Position numbers and translations under genes: made by a program
Shown: piece after piece, positions 1 to 7,349 of the stretch
Position numbering within the stretch: position 1 is the stretch's first letter
Layout: each line of letters opens with the position of its first letter
Notes under the pieces: generated by a model
The model's database searches: none
What the model was told of the DNA's origin: nothing
Seen by the model: the letters and a program-made list of their open reading frames with translations, nothing else
From: Gammaproteobacteria bacterium
GTDB taxonomy: Bacteria > Pseudomonadota > Gammaproteobacteria > RBG-16-57-12
Assembly: GCA_021647245.1 (NCBI GenBank)
Contig: JAKIVC010000004.1
Location: forward strand, 1-64,000
Direction: 5' to 3'
Length of the DNA: 64,000 bases

Positions 1-49
1 GCATCACTTTGAGCCAAAAGTTGATGATAATTTCAAAACCGAAGATTAA

Positions 50-116
50 ACGGGTCTATTTGACCCGTATCCGGACTTTCAGTCCTTAATACTAACCCAC
101 CAGCTTTAGCTGGTGG
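50..116. repeat. Three consecutive hairpins ahead of the DUF4124 gene
   Basis: Three perfect stem-loops follow one another. The first is a 7-bp stem at 50-56/62-68 with loop TATTT. The second is a 5-bp stem GGACT/AGTCC at 73-77/81-85. The third is an 8-bp stem CCACCAGC/GCTGGTGG at 97-104/109-116. None is followed by a long T-run, so they are not classic terminators. Hairpin arrays of this kind occur at the ends of IS200/IS605-type elements and derived repeats; that identity is a guess, since no transposase is present. The third hairpin ends directly against the first usable start codon of the next gene. Confidence 0.6.
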
Positions 117-638
117 TTGTTAAGTTTCGCTCTATTCATTCTCGCCACTCCCTGTAGTGCGGAGATATACAAATCAGTCGATGATGAGGGTAATGTCACT
201 TACGGTGACCGGCCCACAGCCAACCAGGAGAGCCAGATTGTAAAGCCGCTACCCATTAGTACCTACTCCAGCACTTATCGTCCGCCAAATAAACAAACAG
301 TTTCTAATCAAGAAAATAACAACAAAAAAACAAAAACCATAAACTACACTCAGCTGCTGATTACACAACCGCAAGATGACACCGCCCTCCGCAGCAACAG
401 TGGCCAGGTAACGATTATAACCAAAACAACCCCGCCACTTGATACCAAGGCAGGGCATAAAATAGAGATCACTCTCGACGGAGAGCGCACGGCAACCAGC
501 GATAATGGCATGGTAATACTTGAGGGCCTCAGTCGGGGCACCCACTCCTTAAGCGCAACCATCATTGATGAAAATGGCAAAGTGCTCGCCACCAGTGCCA
601 ACCAGACCTTCCACCTACTGCGCAGCTCAGCCCAGTAA
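117..638 (+). CDS. DUF4124 domain protein, probably exported, with a disturbed 5' end
   Basis: The product is 173 aa. After a hydrophobic N-terminus ending in a CSA cleavage-like site, the sequence EIYKSVDDEGNVTYGDRP matches the DUF4124 signature found in many proteobacterial periplasmic proteins, often next to glutamine synthetase or ntrBC. The function of this family is unknown. The only reachable start is TTG at 117, directly after a perfect hairpin. No ribosome-binding site is at a usable distance, and the leader lacks the positive n-region expected of a signal peptide. The frame is closed by TAA at 93-95. The native start may therefore have been replaced by the hairpin sequence. The rest of the frame is intact, so the gene may be decayed or weakly expressed. 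An NtrC box lies just after its stop. Confidence 0.6.
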   Translation: MLSFALFILATPCSAEIYKSVDDEGNVTYGDRPTANQESQIVKPLPISTYSSTYRPPNKQTVSNQENNNKKTKTINYTQLLITQPQDDTALRSNSGQVTIITKTTPPLDTKAGHKIEITLDGERTATSDNGMVILEGLSRGTHSLSATIIDENGKVLATSANQTFHLLRSSAQ

Positions 639-643
639 GGCTC

Positions 644-660
644 TGCACCACAAAGGTGCG
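644..660 (+). promoter_or_regulatory. Putative NtrC (NRI) binding site upstream of ntrBC
   Basis: The 17-bp dyad TGCACCACAAAGGTGCG closely fits the NtrC consensus TGCACC-N5-GGTGCA, with one mismatch at the last base. It lies about 160 bp upstream of the ntrB start. NtrC is known to control its own gene in enterics through such boxes. No good sigma-54 -24/-12 element is visible between the box and ntrB, which fits a repressor-type autoregulatory site. A weak terminator role for the short stem cannot be excluded. Confidence 0.55.
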
Positions 661-818
661 TTAAACAGCTTGATGCGCTATCCTTAGCTGGCGTTACGGT
701 ATCACTGCAATAGAAATTTTCGTTGTCGTAACAAGTTAACCCATTGATTTGAAATAATATGCCACCACTTGAGAGGTCATGACCAGCATTTGGTTTGGAT
801 ATTGCTGTAAGTAATATT

Positions 819-1904
819 ATGAATGCCCTGCCCACACTCAATACCGAGCAACCACAGTTGATTTTAGAGAATCTCTCGGCGGCGGTGCTGCTGCTCAATC
901 AAAAATATGAGCTGCTCTATATGAACCCAGCTTGTGAGGAGCTGCTTGCCCTGAGTGCCAGTAGACACTATGGGGAGTGCCTGAATCAATTTTTGCCCAA
1001 TGCAAAGCATCTGATTGAGCTGACCCAAAACACGCGACTTAGTGGTCGCTCCTGCACAGAGCGGGAGATGCCACTCATTACCTCTGACTTGAATAATATT
1101 ACCGTCGATTGCACGCTGACGCTTTTTAGTGACCCCGCAGCAAGCTCGTTAATCATCATTGAAATGCTCCCCATGGATCGTCACTTGCGTATTGCGCGGG
1201 ATGAGCAGCTCAGCACTCAGTTCCAAGCCACTCGTGAGCTTTTGCGCGGCCTTGCACACGAGATAAAGAACCCACTGGGCGGTTTAAGGGGCGCAGCACA
1301 ACTGCTTGAGCGCGAGCTGCCAAGCGATGAGCTAAAAGAGTATACCCAGGTTATTATTGATGAGGCGGATCGTTTGCGGAGCTTGGTTGATCGAATGCTT
1401 ATCTCTAACCACCCCCCCCGAATGGAGATGGTCAATATTCATCAATTGGTTGAGCGTGTTTGCAGCTTGGTCACTATTGAAGCGAGTGGTATTAATATTA
1501 TCCGCGACTATGACCCGAGCCTGCCTGAATTCCCAGCCGATGGTGATCTGCTGATTCAAGCCATACTGAATATTACGCGCAATGCAGCGCAAGCGCTGAG
1601 TGGCAAAGGCAATATCACCTTGCGTACCCGCCCTCTTCGACAGTTCACCATAAATCAGCAGCGCCACAAGCTGGTCATCTGCCTACAAATTATTGATGAT
1701 GGTCCCGGCATCCCCCCCGAGATGCAAGAGGCGATTTTCTACCCTATGGTCAGTGGTCGCCCAGAGGGAACCGGGCTTGGCCTGACCATAGCGCAAACGA
1801 TGGCAAGCCAGCACCACGGCCTGATCGAGTGCAGCAGCACACCAGGCAATACCGTATTCACGCTATTACTGCCGCTTAAAAGGCACAATAAGGAGCACTC
1901 ATGA
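819..1904 (+). CDS. glnL: Nitrogen regulation sensor kinase NtrB (NRII)
   Basis: Histidine kinase that phosphorylates or dephosphorylates NtrC according to nitrogen status signalled by PII. From ATG 819 the product is 361 aa. It has an N-terminal PAS domain (about residues 12-120), an H-box GLAHEIKNPLGG with phospho-acceptor His147, an N-box with NAAQAL, and ATP-binding G-boxes DDGPGIPP and GTGLGL near the C-terminus. A TTG at 795 would add eight residues, but ATG 819 aligns better with the family N-terminus. Neither start has a strong Shine-Dalgarno sequence. The stop overlaps the ntrC start by 4 bp, so the two are translationally coupled. An NtrC box upstream suggests autoregulation. Confidence 0.93.
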   Translation: MNALPTLNTEQPQLILENLSAAVLLLNQKYELLYMNPACEELLALSASRHYGECLNQFLPNAKHLIELTQNTRLSGRSCTEREMPLITSDLNNITVDCTLTLFSDPAASSLIIIEMLPMDRHLRIARDEQLSTQFQATRELLRGLAHEIKNPLGGLRGAAQLLERELPSDELKEYTQVIIDEADRLRSLVDRMLISNHPPRMEMVNIHQLVERVCSLVTIEASGINIIRDYDPSLPEFPADGDLLIQAILNITRNAAQALSGKGNITLRTRPLRQFTINQQRHKLVICLQIIDDGPGIPPEMQEAIFYPMVSGRPEGTGLGLTIAQTMASQHHGLIECSSTPGNTVFTLLLPLKRHNKEHS

Positions 1905-3304
1905 CAGAGGGGCATATTTGGATTGTCGATGATGACCGGTCAATACGCTGGGTGCTTGAAAAAGCCCTCAAGCAGGCGGGCCACCAAACCACCAGCTTTG
2001 AAAAGGCCACCGGTGTCATGGCGAGCCTCGAACAGAGCCAGCCTGACGTGCTGATTACTGATATCCGTATGCCTGGCATGGATGGTTTGAGCCTGCTGGA
2101 CAAGATTAATAGCCACTACCCCGAGCTACCGGTGATTGTCATCACAGCCCATTCCGATCTCGACAGTGCGGTATCTGCTTATAAGGGGGGGGCTTTCGAA
2201 TATTTACCCAAACCCTTTGACATAGACGAAGCGACGGAGCTGGTTGAACGTGCCCTGCGCCACCGCCAGCCCCGTGTATCGGCAAGCACTGAAATAGTGG
2301 GTAATAGCCCCGAAATTATCGGTGAAGCCCCCTCTATGCAGGAGGTTTTCCGTGCTATTGGCCGCCTCTCTAACTCTAAAATGACGGTAATGATTAACGG
2401 TGAGTCGGGTACTGGAAAGGAGCTGGTTGCCCAGGCACTGCACCGGCACAGCCCGCGTACAAAGATGCCATTTATTGCGCTCAATACCGCCGCAATACCC
2501 AAAGATTTACTGGAGTCAGAGTTGTTTGGCCACGAGCGCGGGGCATTCACCGGCGCACAAAGCCAACGTAAAGGCCGCTTCGAACAAGCCGATGGCGGCA
2601 CACTTTTTCTCGATGAGATTGGTGACATGCCGGCAGAGTTACAGACACGCCTACTCAGGGTGCTTGCAGATGGTGAGTTTTATCGCGTAGGTGGCCATAC
2701 CCCCATCAAGGTCGATGTGCGAATTATTGCTGCAACCCATCAGCACCTTGAAAACCATGTGGCAAAAGGGCTGTTTCGTGAAGATCTTTTTCACCGCCTG
2801 AATGTCATCCGCATTCATATTCCATCGTTACGCGACCGCCGCGAAGATATTCCACTGCTGGCACAGCACTTTCTGCAAAGTGCTGCCAACGAGCTGGAAG
2901 TTGAACCTAAAATACTCGACAAAGCGGCCGCTAGCTTTATTACCCGGCTCGATTGGCCGGGCAATGTGCGGCAGATAGAGAACGCCTGTCGCTGGTTAAC
3001 TGTGATGTCTCCCGGGCAGGTAATCACTGTTGAAGACCTACCGCCCGAACTGCGCGAAGAGAGCCTCTCAAAAAACAGCCATAATGAAGATTGGGAAAAC
3101 GTACTGCGCCGTTGGGCTACTCATCAACTACAAGAAGGAAACAGTGCATTGCTGGACGAGGCAACACCCCGTTTTGAAAAGATAATGATTGAAACAGCGC
3201 TGACACACAGCGGTGGGCACCGACAAGATGCCGCCAAGTTACTCGGCTGGGGCCGCAATACGCTTACTCGAAAGATCAAAGAGTTGGGGCTGGAGTCATC
3301 CTAA
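1901..3304 (+). CDS. glnG: Nitrogen regulation response regulator NtrC (NRI), sigma-54 activator
   Basis: 467 aa with the full NtrC architecture. The receiver domain has phospho-acceptor Asp54 in LITDIRMPGMDG. The central AAA+ domain has Walker A GESGTGKE, the sigma-54 contact loop GAFTGA (about residues 216-221) and a Walker B site. The C-terminal Fis-type helix-turn-helix includes QDAAKLLGWGRNTLTRKIKE. It activates sigma-54 promoters under nitrogen limitation. Length matches E. coli NtrC (469 aa). Its start codon overlaps the end of ntrB. No clear terminator follows; the next 300 bp carry repeats. Confidence 0.95.
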   Translation: MTEGHIWIVDDDRSIRWVLEKALKQAGHQTTSFEKATGVMASLEQSQPDVLITDIRMPGMDGLSLLDKINSHYPELPVIVITAHSDLDSAVSAYKGGAFEYLPKPFDIDEATELVERALRHRQPRVSASTEIVGNSPEIIGEAPSMQEVFRAIGRLSNSKMTVMINGESGTGKELVAQALHRHSPRTKMPFIALNTAAIPKDLLESELFGHERGAFTGAQSQRKGRFEQADGGTLFLDEIGDMPAELQTRLLRVLADGEFYRVGGHTPIKVDVRIIAATHQHLENHVAKGLFREDLFHRLNVIRIHIPSLRDRREDIPLLAQHFLQSAANELEVEPKILDKAAASFITRLDWPGNVRQIENACRWLTVMSPGQVITVEDLPPELREESLSKNSHNEDWENVLRRWATHQLQEGNSALLDEATPRFEKIMIETALTHSGGHRQDAAKLLGWGRNTLTRKIKELGLESS

Positions 3305-3323
3305 TTGGGTGGTTTTATATGGC

Positions 3324-3350
3324 CTCACGTCTCACGTCTCACGCCTCAGC
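3324..3350 (+). repeat. Short heptamer tandem repeat
   Basis: Three tandem copies of CTCACGT/CTCACGC (3324-3344) are followed by a degenerate CTCAGC. This is a minor simple repeat downstream of ntrC in a 303-bp gene-free stretch (3305-3607). That stretch also holds the palindromic element at 3369-3530 and the promoter region of the next gene. Confidence 0.6.
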
Positions 3351-3368
3351 TCAGCCCGCTAATTGAGA

Positions 3369-3530
3369 CTCCCTAATCCCCCGATAGAAACCGTATGCTG
3401 CACAAGCTCTTGATTCCACAGCAAAACAAAAAATAGCCGCTGAACCTGCAGGTGCGACTAATATTTTTAGTTTCACTGTGAAGCCAATATCTTACACATC
3501 ATCTCGCGTTTCTATCGGGGGGTTAGGGAG
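3369..3530. repeat. MITE-like palindromic element, family 1, copy 1
   Basis: A 162-bp element bounded by 23-bp terminal inverted repeats (3369-3391 and 3508-3530) that differ at one position. Imperfect complementarity continues inward for roughly another 20-30 bp per arm, so the whole unit could fold into a long hairpin. It contains no ORF of note. A shorter relative lies at 36380-36475 and shares the core motifs CCAAT-TCTTAC and CTATCGGGG. The structure fits a non-autonomous miniature transposable element or a large REP/BIME-type repeat. I see no certain target-site duplication. Confidence 0.65.
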
Positions 3531-3571
3531 GTTACAATGCTATTGCCAAGCTGAAAAAACCTGCTATATTA

Positions 3572-3595
3572 GAATATTATTATATTGTAATATTC
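3572..3595. promoter_or_regulatory. Putative ArsR/BigR-type operator dyad
   Basis: Perfect inverted repeat GAATATTA-N8-TAATATTC in an AT-rich stretch 13 bp before the start of the DUF2892 gene, overlapping where its promoter should be. Dyads of this ATTAGAATATT type are bound by ArsR-family sulfide/persulfide or biofilm regulators (BigR, SqrR, YgaV) that control DUF2892/YgaP-type genes. The assignment rests on motif likeness and context; no such regulator gene is nearby. Confidence 0.4.
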
Positions 3596-3607
3596 GGGAG
3601 TAAACTC

Positions 3608-3808
3608 ATGATTACACATATCACACGCACCATGGCAGGTACATTTATTCTACTATCCCTGCTGTTAGGGGTAGAGAGTAGCCCAGTTTTTCAGCACCAG
3701 AACTGGTTGTGGCTGACGCTGTTTGTCGGTATAAACCTGTTTCAAAGTGGCCTCACTCACTGGTGTCTGATGGACAAAATTTTAGCAAAGATGGGTTTTT
3801 CTAAGTAA
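3608..3808 (+). CDS. DUF2892 small inner-membrane protein (YgaP-like membrane part)
   Basis: 66 aa with two predicted membrane helices (about residues 10-24 and 32-47). The pattern TMAGTFILLSLLLG...WLWLTLFVGINLFQSG is typical of DUF2892, the membrane module that follows a rhodanese domain in E. coli YgaP. Here it stands alone without rhodanese. A clear Shine-Dalgarno sequence GGGAG lies 7 bp before ATG 3608. The palindrome upstream suggests control by an ArsR-type repressor. The exact function is unknown; sulfur or thiosulfate handling is often proposed for this family. It is a single gene, divergent in role from both neighbours. Confidence 0.8.
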   Translation: MITHITRTMAGTFILLSLLLGVESSPVFQHQNWLWLTLFVGINLFQSGLTHWCLMDKILAKMGFSK

Positions 3809-3848
3809 TAAATGAAGATACTGAGAGCCATCCCAGCATCTCTTCTAC

Positions 3849-5921
3849 TCATTCGAGCACTGCACCATTAGTCACTTCGAGGGTGCTGCCACCATTCGCA
3901 ATGAAGCTGCCGATCTGGCCCTGCATTTCGCTAAAGACTTGTGCGGAGAGCGGGTCTTCGCTGCCAAGAGCATCATTGGGGGTGAGTAAGGAACTATGGT
4001 GGCCTGCATTGAAGCGGGTTATGGTTTGCAGGCTGACCGCACTGGATGTGGACGTGGTGACGGTAAGTCCCATGGCGCGCCATAGTGGGTCGGTGCCAGC
4101 GGTCGGTGAGGGTACGGTACCCGCTACATTCAGAACATCATTGGGAATTACCTGATCTGGTGGTGAGCTGTTCCCCCCGACCACCTCAATCATATGAATT
4201 CCATACCCTGTCAGCTGTGTATAATTTAGCGGGTCAGCTGAGTCGAGAACCATCTGGGTTGCCGCCATAAAACCTTCGTACTCACTACTGCCTTTGATTA
4301 AACCATTGGCGGCCAACCCGGCCGCGATGGTCGGCCCAAAGGTTGCGGAGCCATCAAGCAGCTTGGCGGTGCCGCCACCGGGCATGCCCAGCACTGCGGA
4401 GGTGATGCCTTCACCGACCATCAGGAAGGGGATGCCCACCATAGCCCCCAGTGAGTGGCCAATAAAAGCGACCTGTGAGGTGTCGATATCGCTTACTCCA
4501 TCCTCATCATAATCCAGTTCAGCGAGTGAGCGCTGTAGGCTAAGAAGATCAGCCACCGCCTGGCGCATATTATCTCGGCTGGTAAGTGGGCTGCTCAGGT
4601 TTATAAAGTGGCTTCCAGAGCGGTCGATAAGGCCATCCGGCCCTGGTGCACGGGTTGTATTATTAACCAGGTCGAGGTTGAAGGTGCGCTCCAAGTTCTC
4701 ATTATAAAATGCCGCTGTACCGTCCGTTTCACTATGGATTAAACCGTGCAGTGGCAGATCAATCGCTACTGCTGCATAACCTATTGAGGCTAGCGTATCA
4801 GCCACGCCAAGCAGCGAGGTTCGATTGGCAGTAATACCGTGTTGGAAAATGACCACCGGCCAACCAGCAGCCGGTTTATCACCATTGGGAATAGTCACCA
4901 GCAGCGGTACCGTTTGATCGCCCGTTGCAACTGGGGTTGGGTTGTATTGCGTTAGATGGCTGCCACCAACCCCTTGCCAATAACGTGTATTAGAGGCCAG
5001 CGGGTCGCCGGTTGACGGTGCTGTCAGATAATAAGGTAGGATCATGGTGCCCGCATAAATTGAGGCCGCGGCTAAGGGTGTATCTTGAGTGGTATCCGCG
5101 AGAAGTGTTGTGGGTATTTCTGCGAGATCAACGAGCTCTTTAACGCGCATGAGCACGTCAGATATTGACTGGGTGGTAAAGCACCAGCTAAGGATGATCT
5201 CATTTCGCAGTAGGTCACCTTCAAACTCCACGGCGGCCACCTCTGCCGCAGCTGTCAGCTGGCGCAGTGGCTCCAACGCCTGCGCTTTTTCGTCGTCCAG
5301 CGCACTAAACAGGCTGGTGCCGCTACTGTCTATCAGGGGCGTTGTGGCTTTGGCAAAACTGTAGACCATATCCGCTTTTAGCGGCTGGCCATTTTCATCC
5401 GAAATTTGGTTGGTTAGCACCACCAGATAACTTGTTTTTTCAGAGAGTGCCGCTAACGGGGTAATCATCAGCTGGGTTTTGTTGCTATCAACACTCACCA
5501 TAAATTCGCTGTTAGATAATTTACGAGTGATTGAGGTGACCGCCCCCGCAGTACCTGAAAGTGTCACCTCAAACAGTCTCACGGTATTGGCAGCAATCAG
5601 TGTTGTCTCATCAACGGCATGACTAAAGCGAGTGGTAAGGGGGCTCATTGTAGAGAAACCGTCTAAGGTATTCAGTGCCTCTTTGACCACAGCATCACTG
5701 TTGCTGCTGTCAAAAGGGATATTCAAAGTGCCATCCAGCGTACCTTTGAAGAGCAGATTATTGGGATAGGGGATGATGCTTTCAGCGGGATTGAAGAGTG
5801 CATAACTCGATAGCGAAGCGGAAGAGGTATCAATGTTATCTTGCAGGGTGGTATCACCCTCGTTACAACCACTGAGTAGTAGGCTACCAAAAATTAGTGT
5901 CGCCAGATTTAGTTTTTTCAT
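3849..5921 (-). CDS. VolA-like outer-membrane lipase/lysophospholipase lipoprotein
   Basis: 690 aa. The N-terminus MKKLNLATLIFGSLLLSGC is a lipoprotein signal with lipobox LSGC. A bacterial virulence-factor lipase N-terminal domain follows, then an alpha/beta hydrolase core with the nucleophile elbow GHSLG (Ser near residue 487) and an oxyanion-type stretch QHGITANR. The family includes Vibrio VolA, a surface lipoprotein that releases fatty acids from lysophosphatidylcholine and whose gene sits beside fadL. Here too fadL lies immediately upstream (14 bp gap), which strongly supports a VolA-like role in using exogenous lipids. Substrate preference cannot be read from the sequence. Confidence 0.82.
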   Translation of the reverse strand: MKKLNLATLIFGSLLLSGCNEGDTTLQDNIDTSSASLSSYALFNPAESIIPYPNNLLFKGTLDGTLNIPFDSSNSDAVVKEALNTLDGFSTMSPLTTRFSHAVDETTLIAANTVRLFEVTLSGTAGAVTSITRKLSNSEFMVSVDSNKTQLMITPLAALSEKTSYLVVLTNQISDENGQPLKADMVYSFAKATTPLIDSSGTSLFSALDDEKAQALEPLRQLTAAAEVAAVEFEGDLLRNEIILSWCFTTQSISDVLMRVKELVDLAEIPTTLLADTTQDTPLAAASIYAGTMILPYYLTAPSTGDPLASNTRYWQGVGGSHLTQYNPTPVATGDQTVPLLVTIPNGDKPAAGWPVVIFQHGITANRTSLLGVADTLASIGYAAVAIDLPLHGLIHSETDGTAAFYNENLERTFNLDLVNNTTRAPGPDGLIDRSGSHFINLSSPLTSRDNMRQAVADLLSLQRSLAELDYDEDGVSDIDTSQVAFIGHSLGAMVGIPFLMVGEGITSAVLGMPGGGTAKLLDGSATFGPTIAAGLAANGLIKGSSEYEGFMAATQMVLDSADPLNYTQLTGYGIHMIEVVGGNSSPPDQVIPNDVLNVAGTVPSPTAGTDPLWRAMGLTVTTSTSSAVSLQTITRFNAGHHSSLLTPNDALGSEDPLSAQVFSEMQGQIGSFIANGGSTLEVTNGAVLE

Positions 5922-5935
5922 CTTGATGCCTCCGC

Positions 5936-7282
5936 CTAAAATGACCAGTTGAGTTGCGCACTTAAGATATTTACCGTGGCCTCATACTCACCGCTCAGGG
6001 TGTGGTTGATGGTTGATACACTGCTTTCGAAGCTGTGGTCTGAGCCACTATCGTCTACAAACAGGTGGGCGTAACCCACATCAACACTCAAATGGTTATC
6101 AATCTGGTAACCGAAACCAAAAGCCAGCCAGAGGCGGTCACTGCCCGGTATGCGAGGGGTGCGGTGTATATCGTCGGGTATCGGGGTTTCATCGTATGCG
6201 ATGCCACTGCGCAACAGCAACCCACTGTTAAGCTGGTAGTTAAGCCCTACGGCATAGCGGCTGCTGTCTTGCCAGTTTTCGGTGGTGACTGAGTCAGCTT
6301 GAGCGGAATCGTATTTAATACGCAGCTCTTGAAAGCGGCTCCAGCGAGTATAGCTCCAGTCAAAAAGAAGGGTGAATCGGTCTATTTGATGGGTAAAACT
6401 AAGTGAGGTACTTTCGGGTAGTGTGACGGTACTGCTTAAACCTGTATCGACAAAGCTCCCCCCTGCGGTAAGAAATGCCATATTACTGGGCACAGTAAAA
6501 TCGGCATCACCCCTAACATTATGTGTGATTTTGGAGCGGTAGGAGAAGCCCACACGTGTTTTAGGCTGGAGTTTGTAGAGCAGGCCAAAGTTATAACCCC
6601 AGTTAAAACCATCCGCTTCCAGCTCAGCAAAGCCATCTCGCTGCTGGGGGTGGTCGGCATCTTGCGCGGCACACGTAGCTGCCGGCAGGGTGCCTGAGCA
6701 AATTGAGCCAAAATCAATCGCATTGCTCAGTTCGATATGAATATATTGACCATTGATGCCAGCGCCAAGAGAGAGTCTATCATCTATTTTCCACGCTAGG
6801 CTTGGGTTGAAATTAACACTCATTACCTTTGATTTCACTGCGTGGTAACGGCCTACCCAGTCATCATTGTAGGAGGTCTCCATGCCGTATGGCACGTTAA
6901 TGCCAAAGCCAAACATCACCTTGTCATCCAACCTTTTGCTGTAGTAAAGGTTGGGGATGATGCCGTCGACTCCCTGCCCACGGCTGTCACTCCCCAGCAG
7001 AGGGTCGCCACTCGCGGTGGTGGAGCCACTGTTGGTGAAATCGCCCCGGGGGCGCACCCAATGAATAGCGCCACTTATCTGCTCATCCCCCAGCTCTGTC
7101 ATGCCCGCAGGGTTAAAGTAGATGGTGGAACCATCTTCAGCAATCGCCGCTGCACCCGCGTAGGCGTTGCCCATACCGCTGGCAGAGTGCTCTATTAGGG
7201 CAAAGCCAGCACTGTGGGCGGCCATACTGGAAAGCAGCAACCCGCTGTAGAGTGGCAGTGTAAGTAGTAACGATCGGCTCAT
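5936..7282 (-). CDS. FadL-family outer-membrane long-chain fatty acid transporter
   Basis: 448 aa from ATG 7282, which has AGGAG 7 bp upstream; an upstream in-frame start would add 31 residues with no signal-peptide character. A Sec signal (MSRSLLLTLPLYSG...AHSAG) precedes GFALIEHSASGMGNAYAGAA, the conserved FadL N-terminal hatch motif with NPAG further on. The C-terminus ends in Phe (QLNWSF), as expected for a beta-barrel recognised by BAM. It would import hydrophobic substrates such as long-chain fatty acids. Its place between the VolA-like lipase and an acyl-CoA synthetase makes a coherent lipid-scavenging operon. Confidence 0.9.
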   Translation of the reverse strand: MSRSLLLTLPLYSGLLLSSMAAHSAGFALIEHSASGMGNAYAGAAAIAEDGSTIYFNPAGMTELGDEQISGAIHWVRPRGDFTNSGSTTASGDPLLGSDSRGQGVDGIIPNLYYSKRLDDKVMFGFGINVPYGMETSYNDDWVGRYHAVKSKVMSVNFNPSLAWKIDDRLSLGAGINGQYIHIELSNAIDFGSICSGTLPAATCAAQDADHPQQRDGFAELEADGFNWGYNFGLLYKLQPKTRVGFSYRSKITHNVRGDADFTVPSNMAFLTAGGSFVDTGLSSTVTLPESTSLSFTHQIDRFTLLFDWSYTRWSRFQELRIKYDSAQADSVTTENWQDSSRYAVGLNYQLNSGLLLRSGIAYDETPIPDDIHRTPRIPGSDRLWLAFGFGYQIDNHLSVDVGYAHLFVDDSGSDHSFESSVSTINHTLSGEYEATVNILSAQLNWSF

Positions 7283-7349
7283 ATTTTCTCCTTGCGATAG
7301 CCGGGGTGGCTTCTGGTGGTCTGGGGTATCAACGGCAACATAAGTCAGC

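Noticed and set aside
2-49. Possible 3' end of a coding region (reads ...PKVDDNFKTED, then TAA)
   Set aside because: Only 15 codons are visible, I recognise no family, and open frames of this length are common by chance.
3469-3484. GTTTCACTGTGAAGC within the family 1 element as a parS or regulator site
   Set aside because: It is part of the element's own inverted arms and has an extra central base relative to parS.
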